Positions 17,597 to 26,269 of a stretch of DNA of 64,000 bases are shown here, piece after piece; position 1 is the first letter of the stretch, and every line of letters begins with the position of its first letter. Location: the NCBI RefSeq assembly GCF_011440305.1, contig NZ_JAAOIW010000020.1, positions 48,827-112,826 on the forward strand, in the 5' to 3' direction. The position numbers and the translations under genes were made by a program. The notes beneath the pieces are model-generated. The model made no database searches. It was not told the DNA's origin and worked only from the letters and a program-made list of their open reading frames with translations. This DNA is from Paenibacillus agricola (GTDB lineage Bacteria > Bacillota > Bacilli > Paenibacillales > NBRC-103111).

Positions 17597-17742
17597 TTCC
17601 TTTTCCCTCCTACCTAACATTTGTTCGTCTAAATAGCATTAGATCCTTTACCTATTATATACAATTTAAATACCTCTTGAATAAAAATATTCGGGAAGCG
17701 TAAAATTCCACTAAGCTTTAGACCGCTCCTTTTTGTAACGAC

Positions 17743-17777
17743 AAAAAAAGAGCCACGCTGTTCATCACAGCGTGCCC
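17743..17777 (-). terminator. Terminator overlapping the stop of the Moco oxidoreductase gene
   Basis: CACGCTG (17754-17760) pairs with CAGCGTG (17768-17774), and the minus strand then runs into seven T. The upstream arm lies in the last codons of the gene. Confidence 0.75.
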
Positions 17778-19093
17778 TTACCATTGACCCAAGCATCATT
17801 ATCGTAACCACGAACCTCCCAATAGCCGATATGCTCTTTATCGATCAGCTCGATGGCTTGCAGCCATTTGACTGATTTGTACGCATACATTTTGGGAACC
17901 ACCAGCCGCACCGGGCCACCCAATTTATCCGGGATCGGCTTGCCATCCATCAAGACAGCAACCATGACATCCTCCATCTTCACCTGCTCCAACGACAAAC
18001 AATCCGTGTATACTTTGTCACCCGAATACATTTTGGCATAGCCTGCCGTGCTTTTCACACCAGCCATCTGCAGCATTTCGGAGAGCGGAATGCCCTCCCA
18101 TGTCACTTGATACACCGACCAGCCCGTTACACAGTGAAAATCACTCACCTGAACCTTGCGCTTTAGCTGCATAAACTGCTCCCAATTCCAGGAAATCGGT
18201 TTATCAACCAATCCAGATATCGCAAACTGCCAGTTTTCGCTTGAAAAGCTGGGAATTTCCGTAACCGTATAAATGCGGAACTCCCCTTTGCCACCGCCAC
18301 CAATCGGTGGATTCGAATCCGCTAGTGCGACCGGCGCTGGCAGCATACGATTGGCATCGGCTGCATAAATTTTGTCCAATTGGGTGCCGCCTGTATCCGA
18401 TATTGTTTTCATCCAACGGTAAAAAGCAGGCCCAATCCCGAACACCAGCAGCAGCCCTACTAACGTCCTTAAAAAGGTTGCACGGGAAATCGGTGCACTT
18501 TTCAAAAATTCAACAAACCTTTGCGGGCTCATCTTGCCATCTGCCCCTGCTACCGCCCCCACATCTACTGCCGCTATGCCGCCAGCCATTCTTTTCTCCG
18601 CTTGCTGCAGCCTTGCTGCCTTTTGCTCGTCAGCCTTCATCGATTTCAGCCAACGGCTTCTCGATATGGAATGATAGAGGGCATAAGGAATCCCGACCCA
18701 TGTGAACAGGTCATGCAGCACTAGAGAAGCATTCGCCCAAGCGGGAGGAAGGCTGCGAAATTGCCAGAGCACAAGCCCCGTTAAGCTCCACCCCACCAGC
18801 AAAAACACAACAATTCCTAAATTCCAGCGCTGCTTCATTTTATTTTTAAGCTGCTTCCAATGCTTCGGGATCAACGGCAGGTATAGAGCAATAAGAAGTA
18901 CCGATGCAATTCCGAATACAATATGCGCCTGCTTCAGAAATACGCGAAACGCCCCGAGGTCTCCCCGAATCGAAGGGACATATAAAATAACACCCGTGAG
19001 AGCCAACAGCAAGACAATCCAAGCATTCCATTTATGGAGTCTTAAGAGCTTTTTCCCATATGGCTCCTTCAACCATTCCCTTACCCTATCCAT
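17765..19093 (-). CDS. Membrane cytochrome b-like / molybdopterin oxidoreductase fusion
   Basis: 442 residues from the ATG at 19093 (AGGTGG seven bases upstream); the frame reads further but without a ribosome site. The N-terminal half has four membrane helices with histidines typical of a haem b domain (HKWNAWIVLL; QAHIVFGIASV; LVLHDLFTWVG). A fifth helix near 225 leads to a sulfite-oxidase-type Moco domain with the cofactor-binding Cys in VSDFHCVTGWSVYQVTWEG, placed on the outer side. It resembles an MsrP-type reductase fused to its haem anchor. The substrate is unknown; oxidised protein sulfur or another S/N-oxide is possible. Confidence 0.85.
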   Translation of the reverse strand: MDRVREWLKEPYGKKLLRLHKWNAWIVLLLALTGVILYVPSIRGDLGAFRVFLKQAHIVFGIASVLLIALYLPLIPKHWKQLKNKMKQRWNLGIVVFLLVGWSLTGLVLWQFRSLPPAWANASLVLHDLFTWVGIPYALYHSISRSRWLKSMKADEQKAARLQQAEKRMAGGIAAVDVGAVAGADGKMSPQRFVEFLKSAPISRATFLRTLVGLLLVFGIGPAFYRWMKTISDTGGTQLDKIYAADANRMLPAPVALADSNPPIGGGGKGEFRIYTVTEIPSFSSENWQFAISGLVDKPISWNWEQFMQLKRKVQVSDFHCVTGWSVYQVTWEGIPLSEMLQMAGVKSTAGYAKMYSGDKVYTDCLSLEQVKMEDVMVAVLMDGKPIPDKLGGPVRLVVPKMYAYKSVKWLQAIELIDKEHIGYWEVRGYDNDAWVNGKGTL

Positions 19094-19155
19094 ACCAGCA
19101 CCACCTTTAATTAAGTATACGTATACATGGGGAACATCAGTTTCATGTCCATTCG

Positions 19156-20217
19156 CTACCTTTTCACTACAGGAACCGTAAACCAAAAAAGGCTGCCCTC
19201 ACCCAGCTTGCTGCTGACCCCAACCTCTCCGCCGTGAATTTCCACGATCGACTTCGTAATCGCCAGCCCCAGCCCTGAGCCGCCACTTGCCCTGCTGCGT
19301 GACTGGTCCGTCCGGTAAAACCTTTCGAAGAGCCGCACCTGCTCCTCCTCCGCAATACCTTCACCTTGATCCTCAACGGTCACCTTCACGTATCCGTCCT
19401 CAGGCATTAACGCACGGATCACAATTTTGCCACCATCGGGCGAGTGGCGCAGTGCATTGTGCAGTAAATTCGAAACGACCCGCTTAATTTCGCTGGGCAT
19501 GATCGATACGGGCGGCAGGTGCTCGGGAATATCCCCCTCTACCTCGATGCCCTTCTCCTCAATCTGCAGCAGATGGCTTTGCAGCGTCTCCACAATCAGA
19601 TTATCCAGATGGTATGCTCCCGGCTCGAAGCTTTCAGCGCCTGCCTCACGGCGGGATAGATCAAACAGATCATTAATAAGCCCGCTAAGCCGCTGGGTTT
19701 CCAAACGGATTGTGCTCAGGTACCGCTTATAAGTAGCAGGATCGTCGATCAAATCGTCCTGCAGCGCCTCAACAAACGATTGGATGGAAGCAAGTGGAGT
19801 ACGCAAATCATGCGACACGTTGGCGATAAGCTCCCGACGGGAGGCTTCCGAGGAATGCAGCTGTTGGAAGCTTTCATTTAACTTACGGCTCATCTGGTTG
19901 AAATTACCCGCCATCGCCTGAAATTCCACAGGACCGATTAAGGGCAGCTCCCCGCCAAAATCACCTTCTGCCACCTGCTGTGATTGCTTGGTGATTAATT
20001 GAATCGCCCGCTCAATCGGTCGCGTCATAATCCAATGAACAATTAATGACAAAATCGCTGCGCCTACCGTAACAATAGTTAACCACAGCACCTCATCCAA
20101 CGTCAGGAACATCTTCCTGTAGCTAATAAACAAGCTAAGTAATATGGCGCCAATACTGACCAAGCTTGTTACAAGTAAATACGTGCGCAGACCAACTGAG
20201 CCTACAAAGCGGTTCAT
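19156..20217 (-). CDS. Two-component sensor histidine kinase
   Basis: 353 residues: two membrane helices at about 11-29 and 40-62 with a short loop, HAMP (about 63-117), HisKA with the phospho-His in ANVSHDLRTPLASIQSF, and HATPase (VSNLLHNALRHSPDGG; DQGEGI; GGSGLGLAITKSIVEIHGG). The start overlaps the response regulator stop by four bases. The lack of a large outer domain suggests sensing within the membrane or cytoplasm. The Moco oxidoreductase follows 62 bases downstream and is the likely target or co-regulated gene. Confidence 0.92.
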   Translation of the reverse strand: MNRFVGSVGLRTYLLVTSLVSIGAILLSLFISYRKMFLTLDEVLWLTIVTVGAAILSLIVHWIMTRPIERAIQLITKQSQQVAEGDFGGELPLIGPVEFQAMAGNFNQMSRKLNESFQQLHSSEASRRELIANVSHDLRTPLASIQSFVEALQDDLIDDPATYKRYLSTIRLETQRLSGLINDLFDLSRREAGAESFEPGAYHLDNLIVETLQSHLLQIEEKGIEVEGDIPEHLPPVSIMPSEIKRVVSNLLHNALRHSPDGGKIVIRALMPEDGYVKVTVEDQGEGIAEEEQVRLFERFYRTDQSRSRASGGSGLGLAITKSIVEIHGGEVGVSSKLGEGSLFWFTVPVVKR

Positions 20218-20987
20218 TCCTGTTCGCTTCCCTTCCCGTCAAGCTTGTAGCCGATTCCCCAGACGGTTTTAATTAATTTGGGGGTGGAGGGGTTTTGCTC
20301 GATCTTTTCCCGCAAACGCCGGATATGAACGGTAACGGTAGTCGTGTCGCCATAATAATCAGTATCCCATATCGTATTCAATAATTGATTACGTGAAAAA
20401 ACTTGGTCTGGATGATTTGCGAACAGCCAAAGCAGCTCAAATTCTTTAACCGTTAGCCCGGCTTCCTTGCCGCCCACGTGGACCGTCCTTCGCAGGCTAT
20501 CGATTTGCAAGCCCATTCTCGTAATCGTTGAGCCGGCCTTCGTACCAGCCTCCGCTACGGATAAACCAGCTGTACCATTCTGGCCCGAGCCCTTGCTGGG
20601 GCTTGTCGTACCCTGGCTTTGGCTCGGGCGCAGCCTCCGCAAAATCGCTTTGACCCGCAGCACCAGCTCGCGAGGGCTGAACGGCTTGGTCATGTAATCG
20701 TCTGCGCCCATCGTCAAGCCCATCAGGCGGTCCATCTCTTCGCCTCTGGCGGTCAGCATCAGAATCGGGACATCGCTGCTATTGCGAATCTCCTCGCATA
20801 CCTGCCACCCTGTTTTGCGCGGCATCATCAGGTCCAGCACGATAAAATCAGGCGCTTCCTGCTCCCATACATACAAGGCCTCCTCGCCATCCTTGGCGCA
20901 TACCACCTCAAAGCCTTCCCGCTGCAAATAGCGGGCGCATACATCGGTTATATTATCTTCATCATCTGCAACCAAAATTTTAACCAT
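20214..20987 (-). CDS. OmpR/PhoB-type response regulator
   Basis: 257 residues from the ATG at 20987, with GGAGG eight bases before it; an ATG five codons earlier overlaps that site. The receiver has the acidic pair in LVADDEDN, the phospho-Asp in FIVLDLMMPRKTG and K in DDYMTKPFSPREL. The C-terminal winged helix is clear (TVKEFELLWLFANHPDQVFS; GDTTTVTVHIRRLREKIEQ; VWGIGYKLDG). A Ser/Gly-rich linker of about 35 residues separates the domains. It is first in a probable regulator-kinase-oxidoreductase operon. Confidence 0.93.
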   Translation of the reverse strand: MVKILVADDEDNITDVCARYLQREGFEVVCAKDGEEALYVWEQEAPDFIVLDLMMPRKTGWQVCEEIRNSSDVPILMLTARGEEMDRLMGLTMGADDYMTKPFSPRELVLRVKAILRRLRPSQSQGTTSPSKGSGQNGTAGLSVAEAGTKAGSTITRMGLQIDSLRRTVHVGGKEAGLTVKEFELLWLFANHPDQVFSRNQLLNTIWDTDYYGDTTTVTVHIRRLREKIEQNPSTPKLIKTVWGIGYKLDGKGSEQE

Positions 20988-21136
20988 GCATGCGCCCTCC
21001 ATTCACTCGATATCCCCCATTTAATATAACCATTTTATCCATGGATTCTAGTTTGTAATTCTATATGACTATTCTAACATAAGCTTCTGCGGCAAATATT
21101 ACGTAAACCTTAACAAAATAAATAATACGCCTGATC

Positions 21137-21188
21137 CAAATAAAACATGCAGAGCTTATCAACCCCGATGGATTGACACACTCTGCAT
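21137..21188 (-). terminator. Terminator after the YvbH-like gene
   Basis: ATGCAGAG (21147-21154) pairs with CTCTGCAT (21181-21188), with a second inner stem (TCAATCC/GGGTTGA type). The minus strand then reads GTTTTATTT. Confidence 0.65.
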
Positions 21189-21248
21189 CTATGACTACTT
21201 ATTATAGTTTATTATTAGACTACTTTTGGGATGATTACTTAGTTATGA

Positions 21249-21863
21249 TTACATATTAATATAACGCTCGAACACATAACCAAAATCTTTGATCTTGTAT
21301 TGCTTACGGGTTTCCATCATCCAGTGAAAGGAGGATTCCGTCAATTCTTTAAAATGGTCAACGATGTTGCCTTTCTCACTAACTGTCCGGTTCAAAGTAT
21401 TTGAGGCCAGATGCACACTTTCTTTGGCATATTGCAGGGTAATGTCATTCTCGTAAGAAATTTCAGCAATTTTGAGCAACGATTTATACAGATCCTTTAC
21501 CTCTAAAATATGCTTTTTGTGAACGTCTATGGAATAAGAGACAATACCAATTGTAAATTTAATTTCCACATCCATATCCACTGTTCCCGCTGTTTCGAGC
21601 ATTACATCGGAAATGGTGTGGGCGCTATAGTTAAAGCGGCGAAGTGTACGTTTCTTGCTCATCGCGCTTGTGCCATCCAAATGGATCAGACCGAGGTTGG
21701 TGAAGCAGTATTCATCTGCTTTGGATTTGATCAAAAAGAAAATTTTCTCATTATCTTCATTCATCACATAATCGTCAGCATCGACTTTATCATAATCAGC
21801 CGGTTTAATTACTGTTCCGATATCACTTAGGCCTAATGCGTCTGCAGCAAATTTTTTGAACAT
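21249..21863 (-). CDS. YvbH-like bacterial PH-domain protein
   Basis: 204 residues, the same length as B. subtilis YvbH. The first ~125 residues form a bacterial pleckstrin-homology domain (EKIFFLIKSKADEYCFTNLG; KRTLRRFNYSAHTISDV). The rest is the YvbH-type oligomerisation extension (YVFERYINM at the end). Start at ATG after GAGAGG. No enzymatic role is known for the family. It stands alone between the two-component system and ppsR. Confidence 0.78.
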   Translation of the reverse strand: MFKKFAADALGLSDIGTVIKPADYDKVDADDYVMNEDNEKIFFLIKSKADEYCFTNLGLIHLDGTSAMSKKRTLRRFNYSAHTISDVMLETAGTVDMDVEIKFTIGIVSYSIDVHKKHILEVKDLYKSLLKIAEISYENDITLQYAKESVHLASNTLNRTVSEKGNIVDHFKELTESSFHWMMETRKQYKIKDFGYVFERYINM

Positions 21864-21899
21864 ACTATCAATCCTCTCTAATATTAAATAAGCTTTAAT

Positions 21900-22706
21900 C
21901 TAGTTCATATAACCGAGAATAATGCCTGCTGTCTCCTCAATTGCTTTGTCAGTCACATTAATAATCGGACAACCGATTTGCTTCATTAAGACATGTGCAT
22001 AATCCAATTCCTCGACAATACGGTCTAATGTGGCATATTTGGCACCATTAGGTAGACCTACCGCCTTCAATCGCTCAGTACGGATTTTCAATAGCTTCTC
22101 CGCATCCATAGTTAAACCAATTACCCGATTTTCTTGAAGCATAAACAATTCCTTGGGCGGCTTCACCTCTGGAACCAGCGGCAAATTGGTTACTTTATGG
22201 CCTTTATGCGCCAAAAAAATGCTAAGTGGCGTTTTCGATGTTCGCGAAACGCCGATTAACACGATGTCTGCCTTCAGCAGAGAGCTGGTGTCGCGGCCAT
22301 CATCACATTTTACGGTAAATTCAATCGCCTCAACACGCCTGAAATAGTCATCATCCATCTCATGCTGCAAGCCCGGCTTGCGTTTGGGGGAGTCATTGAA
22401 GGTATCAATAAACGCCTCCATCATAGGCCCCATGATATCTACGGCCCTGACGCCCAGCCGGATGGCTTCTTCCTTCATCATTTCGCGAAGCTCAGGCTGC
22501 ACCAGCGTATAGGCTACAAAGCCTCCCCGCTTGGCCGCTGCTTCCATAATTAAACGAATCTCATCCTCGTGCTTGATATGGCCGATTCGCTTAGTGATCA
22601 CCTGATGGGCATCGAATTGCCGCATCGTTGCTTTCACTACCGCCTCCGCCGTCTCGCCTACCGAATCTGAGCAAATGGTTATTTCATAATGCTGATCGTT
22701 CATCAT
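21900..22706 (-). CDS. PEP synthase/PPDK regulatory kinase-pyrophosphorylase
   Basis: 268 residues from the ATG at 22706 (AGGAG eight bases upstream). It belongs to the PpsR/YqfL (DUF299) family, which adds ADP-derived phosphate to, and removes it from, a threonine of PEP synthase or pyruvate phosphate dikinase. The characteristic P-loop is visible (IGVSRTSKTPLSIFLAHKG), plus the N-terminal CSDSVGETAEAVVKA. It follows the CcpN-like regulator, as yqfL follows yqzB in B. subtilis. Target PPDK/PEP synthase genes are not in the window. Confidence 0.92.
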   Translation of the reverse strand: MMNDQHYEITICSDSVGETAEAVVKATMRQFDAHQVITKRIGHIKHEDEIRLIMEAAAKRGGFVAYTLVQPELREMMKEEAIRLGVRAVDIMGPMMEAFIDTFNDSPKRKPGLQHEMDDDYFRRVEAIEFTVKCDDGRDTSSLLKADIVLIGVSRTSKTPLSIFLAHKGHKVTNLPLVPEVKPPKELFMLQENRVIGLTMDAEKLLKIRTERLKAVGLPNGAKYATLDRIVEELDYAHVLMKQIGCPIINVTDKAIEETAGIILGYMN

Positions 22707-22737
22707 CCACGGTTCTCCTTTGCTCATCATGATACGA

Positions 22738-23379
22738 CTAGGATTCGGAGGCAAGCTCCAGCAATAGTTGGGTCATCATCGTTTTCGTGATGCGTCCAAC
22801 AACCTCCCAGCGGTTACGGCCATTGGGGATATCTTGTTTGATGGGAATAACCACGGGCAGTCCGTCTACTTGGTGGTGGATCATTTTTCTGGCGGCATCT
22901 AATACATTATCCTCGGGCCCAACATGGATGACATTCGGCTCCCTGGTCATTACCATACTAACAGGCATGGTGGCCGCAGTCGGATTGCCCAGTGTAAATT
23001 TCAGCAAATCCTTGCGGGAAATAATACCGGACAAACAGCTTTCCTCGTCCACTACGACCAAACTCCCTACATTTTCCATAAAAAGTGTAACTACCGCATC
23101 ATGAATCGAAGCCGATTCCCTCACAACGACCGGCATCGCCTGTATATCTTTAATTTTCAATGACTGCAGCCTGCGTGCTACTTGATTCTCTGCTGATATG
23201 GAAGAGCCCGGCGTATAGCCAACCTTAGGCTTCGCATCAACCAACCCCAGCATAACAAGTAGAGCCAAATCGGAACGCAGTGTCGGGCGGCTGAGCCCCA
23301 GCATTTCTGCGATCTGCTCACCGGTAATCGGCGAGTGCTGCTTAACCAATTCCACAATATGCAATTGACGGGCTGACAA
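22738..23379 (-). CDS. ccpN: CcpN-type repressor (HTH + CBS pair)
   Basis: A DeoR-like helix-turn-helix (about 1-60; ITGEQIAEMLGLSRPTLRSD) followed by two CBS domains (about 75-200; VGSLVVVDEESCLSGIISRK; HQVDGLPVVIPI). CcpN represses gluconeogenic genes during growth on glucose and senses nucleotides through the CBS pair. The first standard codon is TTG at 23379, but GGGAGG lies 14 bases before it. An in-frame ATT (23388) or ATC (23385) sits 5 or 8 bases after the ribosome site and would give an N-terminus (I-I-E-L) like that of B. subtilis CcpN. The true start is therefore uncertain. It is divergent from glpX. Confidence 0.92.
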   Translation of the reverse strand: MSARQLHIVELVKQHSPITGEQIAEMLGLSRPTLRSDLALLVMLGLVDAKPKVGYTPGSSISAENQVARRLQSLKIKDIQAMPVVVRESASIHDAVVTLFMENVGSLVVVDEESCLSGIISRKDLLKFTLGNPTAATMPVSMVMTREPNVIHVGPEDNVLDAARKMIHHQVDGLPVVIPIKQDIPNGRNRWEVVGRITKTMMTQLLLELASES

Positions 23380-23495
23380 TTCGATAATCTTGACCTCCCT
23401 ATCCTTTTCTCTAAAATTCTCTGGATGTATTTAATTATACCAAAGATAAAGCGTAACTTATAGAAGAGTGCGTTATTGATCTATTATCACAGTTA

Positions 23496-23506
23496 TATGC
23501 TGTATA
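23496..23506 (+). promoter_or_regulatory. Candidate CcpN operator
   Basis: TATGCTGTATA matches the published CcpN consensus TRTGHYATAYW at 10 of 11 positions (as recalled). A weaker match, TATGTAATAAT, lies at 23560-23570 inside the glpX promoter spacer. Both lie between the ccpN-like gene and glpX. Confidence 0.45.
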
Positions 23507-23547
23507 TATTTAGTTATCAAAATATATTTGTTGTTTACATCTATATA

Positions 23548-23576
23548 TTGCACAATTAGTATGTAATAATTATACT
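23548..23576 (+). promoter_or_regulatory. glpX promoter
   Basis: TTGCAC (23548-23553), 17-base spacer, TATACT (23571-23576), about 57 bases before the glpX start. Confidence 0.65.
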
Positions 23577-23632
23577 ATAATCATGATACATTGTAACTTA
23601 TTTAATCTATTATGAGTGCGGAGGCGTAACTA

Positions 23633-24610
23633 ATGGAACGAGAGCTGGCTATGGAAATTGTACGTGTGACCGAATTAGCAGCATTATCCGCAGCCCAATG
23701 GATGGGCAGAGGCAATAAGATTGAGGCAGACGGCGCTGCAACTACTGCAATGAGGGCGATGTTCGATTCAGTCTCCGTGCAAGGCACTGTCGTGATCGGC
23801 GAGGGCGAGATGGATGAAGCCCCTATGTTGTACATAGGCGAAAAGGTAGGGAATGGGCAAGGTCCGGAGGTCGATATTGCAGTTGATCCGTTGGAAGGGA
23901 CCGAATCGGTTTCCAAAGGCTTGAATAATGCATTGGCGGTTATCGCCATGGCGAACAAAGGCTGCCTGCTGCATGCTCCTGATATGTATATGGATAAGCT
24001 TGCGGTGGGTCCTGCATTAGTCGGGAAGCTGAGTCTGGATGACCCATTGGAAACCACACTGTTAAAAGCCGCCAAATACCTCGATAAGCCGCTGAGCAAT
24101 TTGACGATCATGATTCTCGACCGCGAGCGCCACCAGGATAAGATCCAAACCCTGCGCCGCGTTGGCGTTCGGATCAAATTATTAAGCGATGGCGATGTCG
24201 CCGGGGCGATGGCTCCTGCCCTGAATGAATCGGGCATCGATTTATATGTAGGCTCTGGGGGCGCACCGGAAGGTGTATTGGCCGCTGCTGCGCTGCGCTG
24301 CCTCGATGGCGAGATCCAAGGGCGCTTGATGCCTGCGGATGAAGAAGAGATGGAACGGTGCCGCCGTATGGGCATCGGCGATCCGTTGAAATTGTTGACG
24401 ATGGAGGACATGGTCGGCAACCAGGATGTGTTTTTTGCTGCAACCGGCATCACGCCGGGAGAATTTCTTGGAGGCGTCCAATATATCGGCAACCATCGCG
24501 CAGAAACCCATTCAATTGTGATGAGAGCCAAGACGAAAACCGTCCGTTTCATCCGAACCGTACATTATTTGCCGAATAAACCGCTGATCGGCGATTTATA
24601 TTTGAAGTAA
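23633..24610 (+). CDS. glpX: Class II fructose-1,6-bisphosphatase GlpX
   Basis: 325 residues, full family length. It removes the 1-phosphate of fructose-1,6-bisphosphate in gluconeogenesis. Metal-binding motifs of the lithium-sensitive phosphatase fold are visible: VVIGEGEMDEAPML and VDIAVDPLEGTE; the later GSGGAPEGVLAAAAL is a GlpX signature. GGAGG lies eight bases before the ATG. Its head-to-head position to a CcpN-type repressor and a PEP-cycle regulator suggests coordinated control of gluconeogenesis. Confidence 0.96.
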   Translation: MERELAMEIVRVTELAALSAAQWMGRGNKIEADGAATTAMRAMFDSVSVQGTVVIGEGEMDEAPMLYIGEKVGNGQGPEVDIAVDPLEGTESVSKGLNNALAVIAMANKGCLLHAPDMYMDKLAVGPALVGKLSLDDPLETTLLKAAKYLDKPLSNLTIMILDRERHQDKIQTLRRVGVRIKLLSDGDVAGAMAPALNESGIDLYVGSGGAPEGVLAAAALRCLDGEIQGRLMPADEEEMERCRRMGIGDPLKLLTMEDMVGNQDVFFAATGITPGEFLGGVQYIGNHRAETHSIVMRAKTKTVRFIRTVHYLPNKPLIGDLYLK

Positions 24611-24683
24611 TGGCACAGCTCATGCATTAACCCTCTCCTCCAATATGATACTATGATGGGGAACCATCATACATTCATATAGA

Positions 24684-24750
24684 ATGCTTACGTAGCAGCT
24701 TGCTTCGCAAACTTAAGATATGCTTACGTAGCGGTTTGCTTCGCAAACTT
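24684..24750. repeat. Two tandem copies of a 31-bp element with an inner hairpin
   Basis: Copies at 24684-24714 and 24720-24750 differ at two bases. Each contains GCTTACGTAGC and TTGCTTCGCAA, an inner palindrome. The second copy ends just before the ribosome site of the TauE/SafE gene. It looks like an interspersed repeat, not a terminator. Confidence 0.75.
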
Positions 24751-24769
24751 TTAGGAGGAAGGTACTTGC

Positions 24770-25582
24770 ATGAGCTTTTTATTTTTCACAGCAGTTGGGC
24801 TGCTCGCGGCAACACTTGGGAGCCTTGTTGGACTTGGCGGCGGGATTATTATCGTCCCTGCGCTCATTTATTTGGGGCCGTATTTTATCGGCAAAGAAGT
24901 CTCGGTCGCTACAGCGGTGGGGACTTCTTTAGCTGTGCTTATTTTCACAGCCTTCTCCTCCACCTGGTCCTTCCATAAACAACGCAAGGTCGATTTCCGC
25001 AGCGGCTGGCTTTACTTTCTTACCTGCGGCCCCGGGGCAATGCTTGGGTCTTTTCTTACCCAATTCGTCGATGCCACTACCTTCCAGCTCGCCTTTGGTA
25101 TTTTCATGCTGATTATGGCTCTCCTGCTCATTTTCAAAGGCTATCTAAAGCCTGTGAATGTGCGCTGGGCCATTCAAAGAACATACACTGATGACCATGG
25201 AGCCGTCCATACCTATGGCTATGGTGCCCTCCCTGCGCTGGCGATTGGCTTGGTCGTGGGCATTATATCCGGCTTATTTGGTGTTGGCGGCGGCTCCTTA
25301 TTCGTACCCGCCATGATGCTACTATTCCGCTATCCGCCTCATGTCGCTACCGCAACGTCGATGTTTGTGATCTTTTTGTCCTCCATCATGGGCACAGTTA
25401 CGCATGTAGCCTTAGGCGAGGTTGATGTCTGGATGGTGCTGGGGCTTGCCCCAAGCGCTCTCGTCGGCGGCTGGATAGGTGCACGAATCGCCAGCTCTTT
25501 AAGCAGCGGCAAGCTGCTGTGGGTGCTAAGAATTACCTTTTTCCTTGTCGCGGTCCGGATGATTTGGGAGGGCTTGGGTTAA
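24770..25582 (+). CDS. TauE/SafE-family membrane exporter
   Basis: 270 residues, about eight membrane helices. The two halves carry the family repeat (LGSLVGLGGGIIIVPAL near the start; GIISGLFGVGGGSLFVPAMM in the second half). The family exports sulfite, sulfoacetate or related anions. AGGAGG lies 11 bases upstream and GGAAGG closer. There is no sulfur gene next to it, so the substrate is open; possible co-expression with glpX is not supported by any clear signal. Confidence 0.88.
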   Translation: MSFLFFTAVGLLAATLGSLVGLGGGIIIVPALIYLGPYFIGKEVSVATAVGTSLAVLIFTAFSSTWSFHKQRKVDFRSGWLYFLTCGPGAMLGSFLTQFVDATTFQLAFGIFMLIMALLLIFKGYLKPVNVRWAIQRTYTDDHGAVHTYGYGALPALAIGLVVGIISGLFGVGGGSLFVPAMMLLFRYPPHVATATSMFVIFLSSIMGTVTHVALGEVDVWMVLGLAPSALVGGWIGARIASSLSSGKLLWVLRITFFLVAVRMIWEGLG

Positions 25583-25659
25583 TGCTTGTTTCAGCCTCTG
25601 CCTAGAGAGTGTAATAGATGGTACTACAGTCTAACCATTTATCCTAAGGAGGCGTTACT

Positions 25660-26004
25660 ATGTCAGAGTATAATCATGTGGTCGACAAACAGGACAATTT
25701 CACCGTAGATAAGGTAAATACTGCACTGGATAAAATAAACCCAGACAAAAAGGAAGAGATTTTGAAAAACTTCGAATCCTTTAAAAGCTATCTGGGCAAG
25801 CGCATTGAATTAGCTGAGAAATTAGGCCTAAGCGAAGAGCAAATAGCGGTTACTGCCGAAAAAATAGCCAATTATTTGACAGCAAATGAAGAGCCACGCA
25901 ATAGCGAGGAAAAGCTGTTGAGTGAATTGTGGAAGGTTGGCACTCAAGAAGAACAGCACAAGCTGGCCCATATGCTGGTACGCCTTGCGCAGCAAGCTAA
26001 CTAA
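25660..26004 (+). CDS. DUF3243 protein (YmfJ-like)
   Basis: 114 residues, all helical and charged, with no membrane segment. It matches the DUF3243 pattern (FESFKSYLGKRIELAEKLGL; EEKLLSELWKVGTQEEQHKL). AAGGAGG is placed before the ATG. Function unknown; the family is confined to Bacillales. It ends at its own terminator. Confidence 0.85.
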   Translation: MSEYNHVVDKQDNFTVDKVNTALDKINPDKKEEILKNFESFKSYLGKRIELAEKLGLSEEQIAVTAEKIANYLTANEEPRNSEEKLLSELWKVGTQEEQHKLAHMLVRLAQQAN

Positions 26005-26066
26005 GCAGCTCTTGCACATGTAAATTAATGCGCTGCCTTTACTTGGGCATCGACATCTGAATAGAC

Positions 26067-26108
26067 AAGCAGTATCCTAACCGTTTCACGGAAGGGTACT
26101 GCTTTTTT
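26067..26108 (+). terminator. Terminator of the DUF3243 gene
   Basis: AAGCAGTA (26067-26074) pairs with TACTGCTT (26097-26104), an inner CCGT/ACGG stem is present, and seven T follow. Confidence 0.85.
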
Positions 26109-26269
26109 TGTTTTCCCCTTTGCGTAAGCGCCGCCGCTTTACCGTTTTCACCCCATAATGATATAATCCGAAGATACACGGCATCAACAGCTTTCGGAAT
26201 GCTCCATGACCTTAGGTCTACGGGTTAACGCAGGTCTATTTTAAAATTCAGAAATTGAGGTGTTTGTTC

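Noticed and set aside
23602..24552. Long open frame antisense to glpX (316 codons)
   Set aside because: It mirrors the glpX codons; composition is Ser/Pro/Ala rich and there is no ribosome site. glpX matches its family fully.
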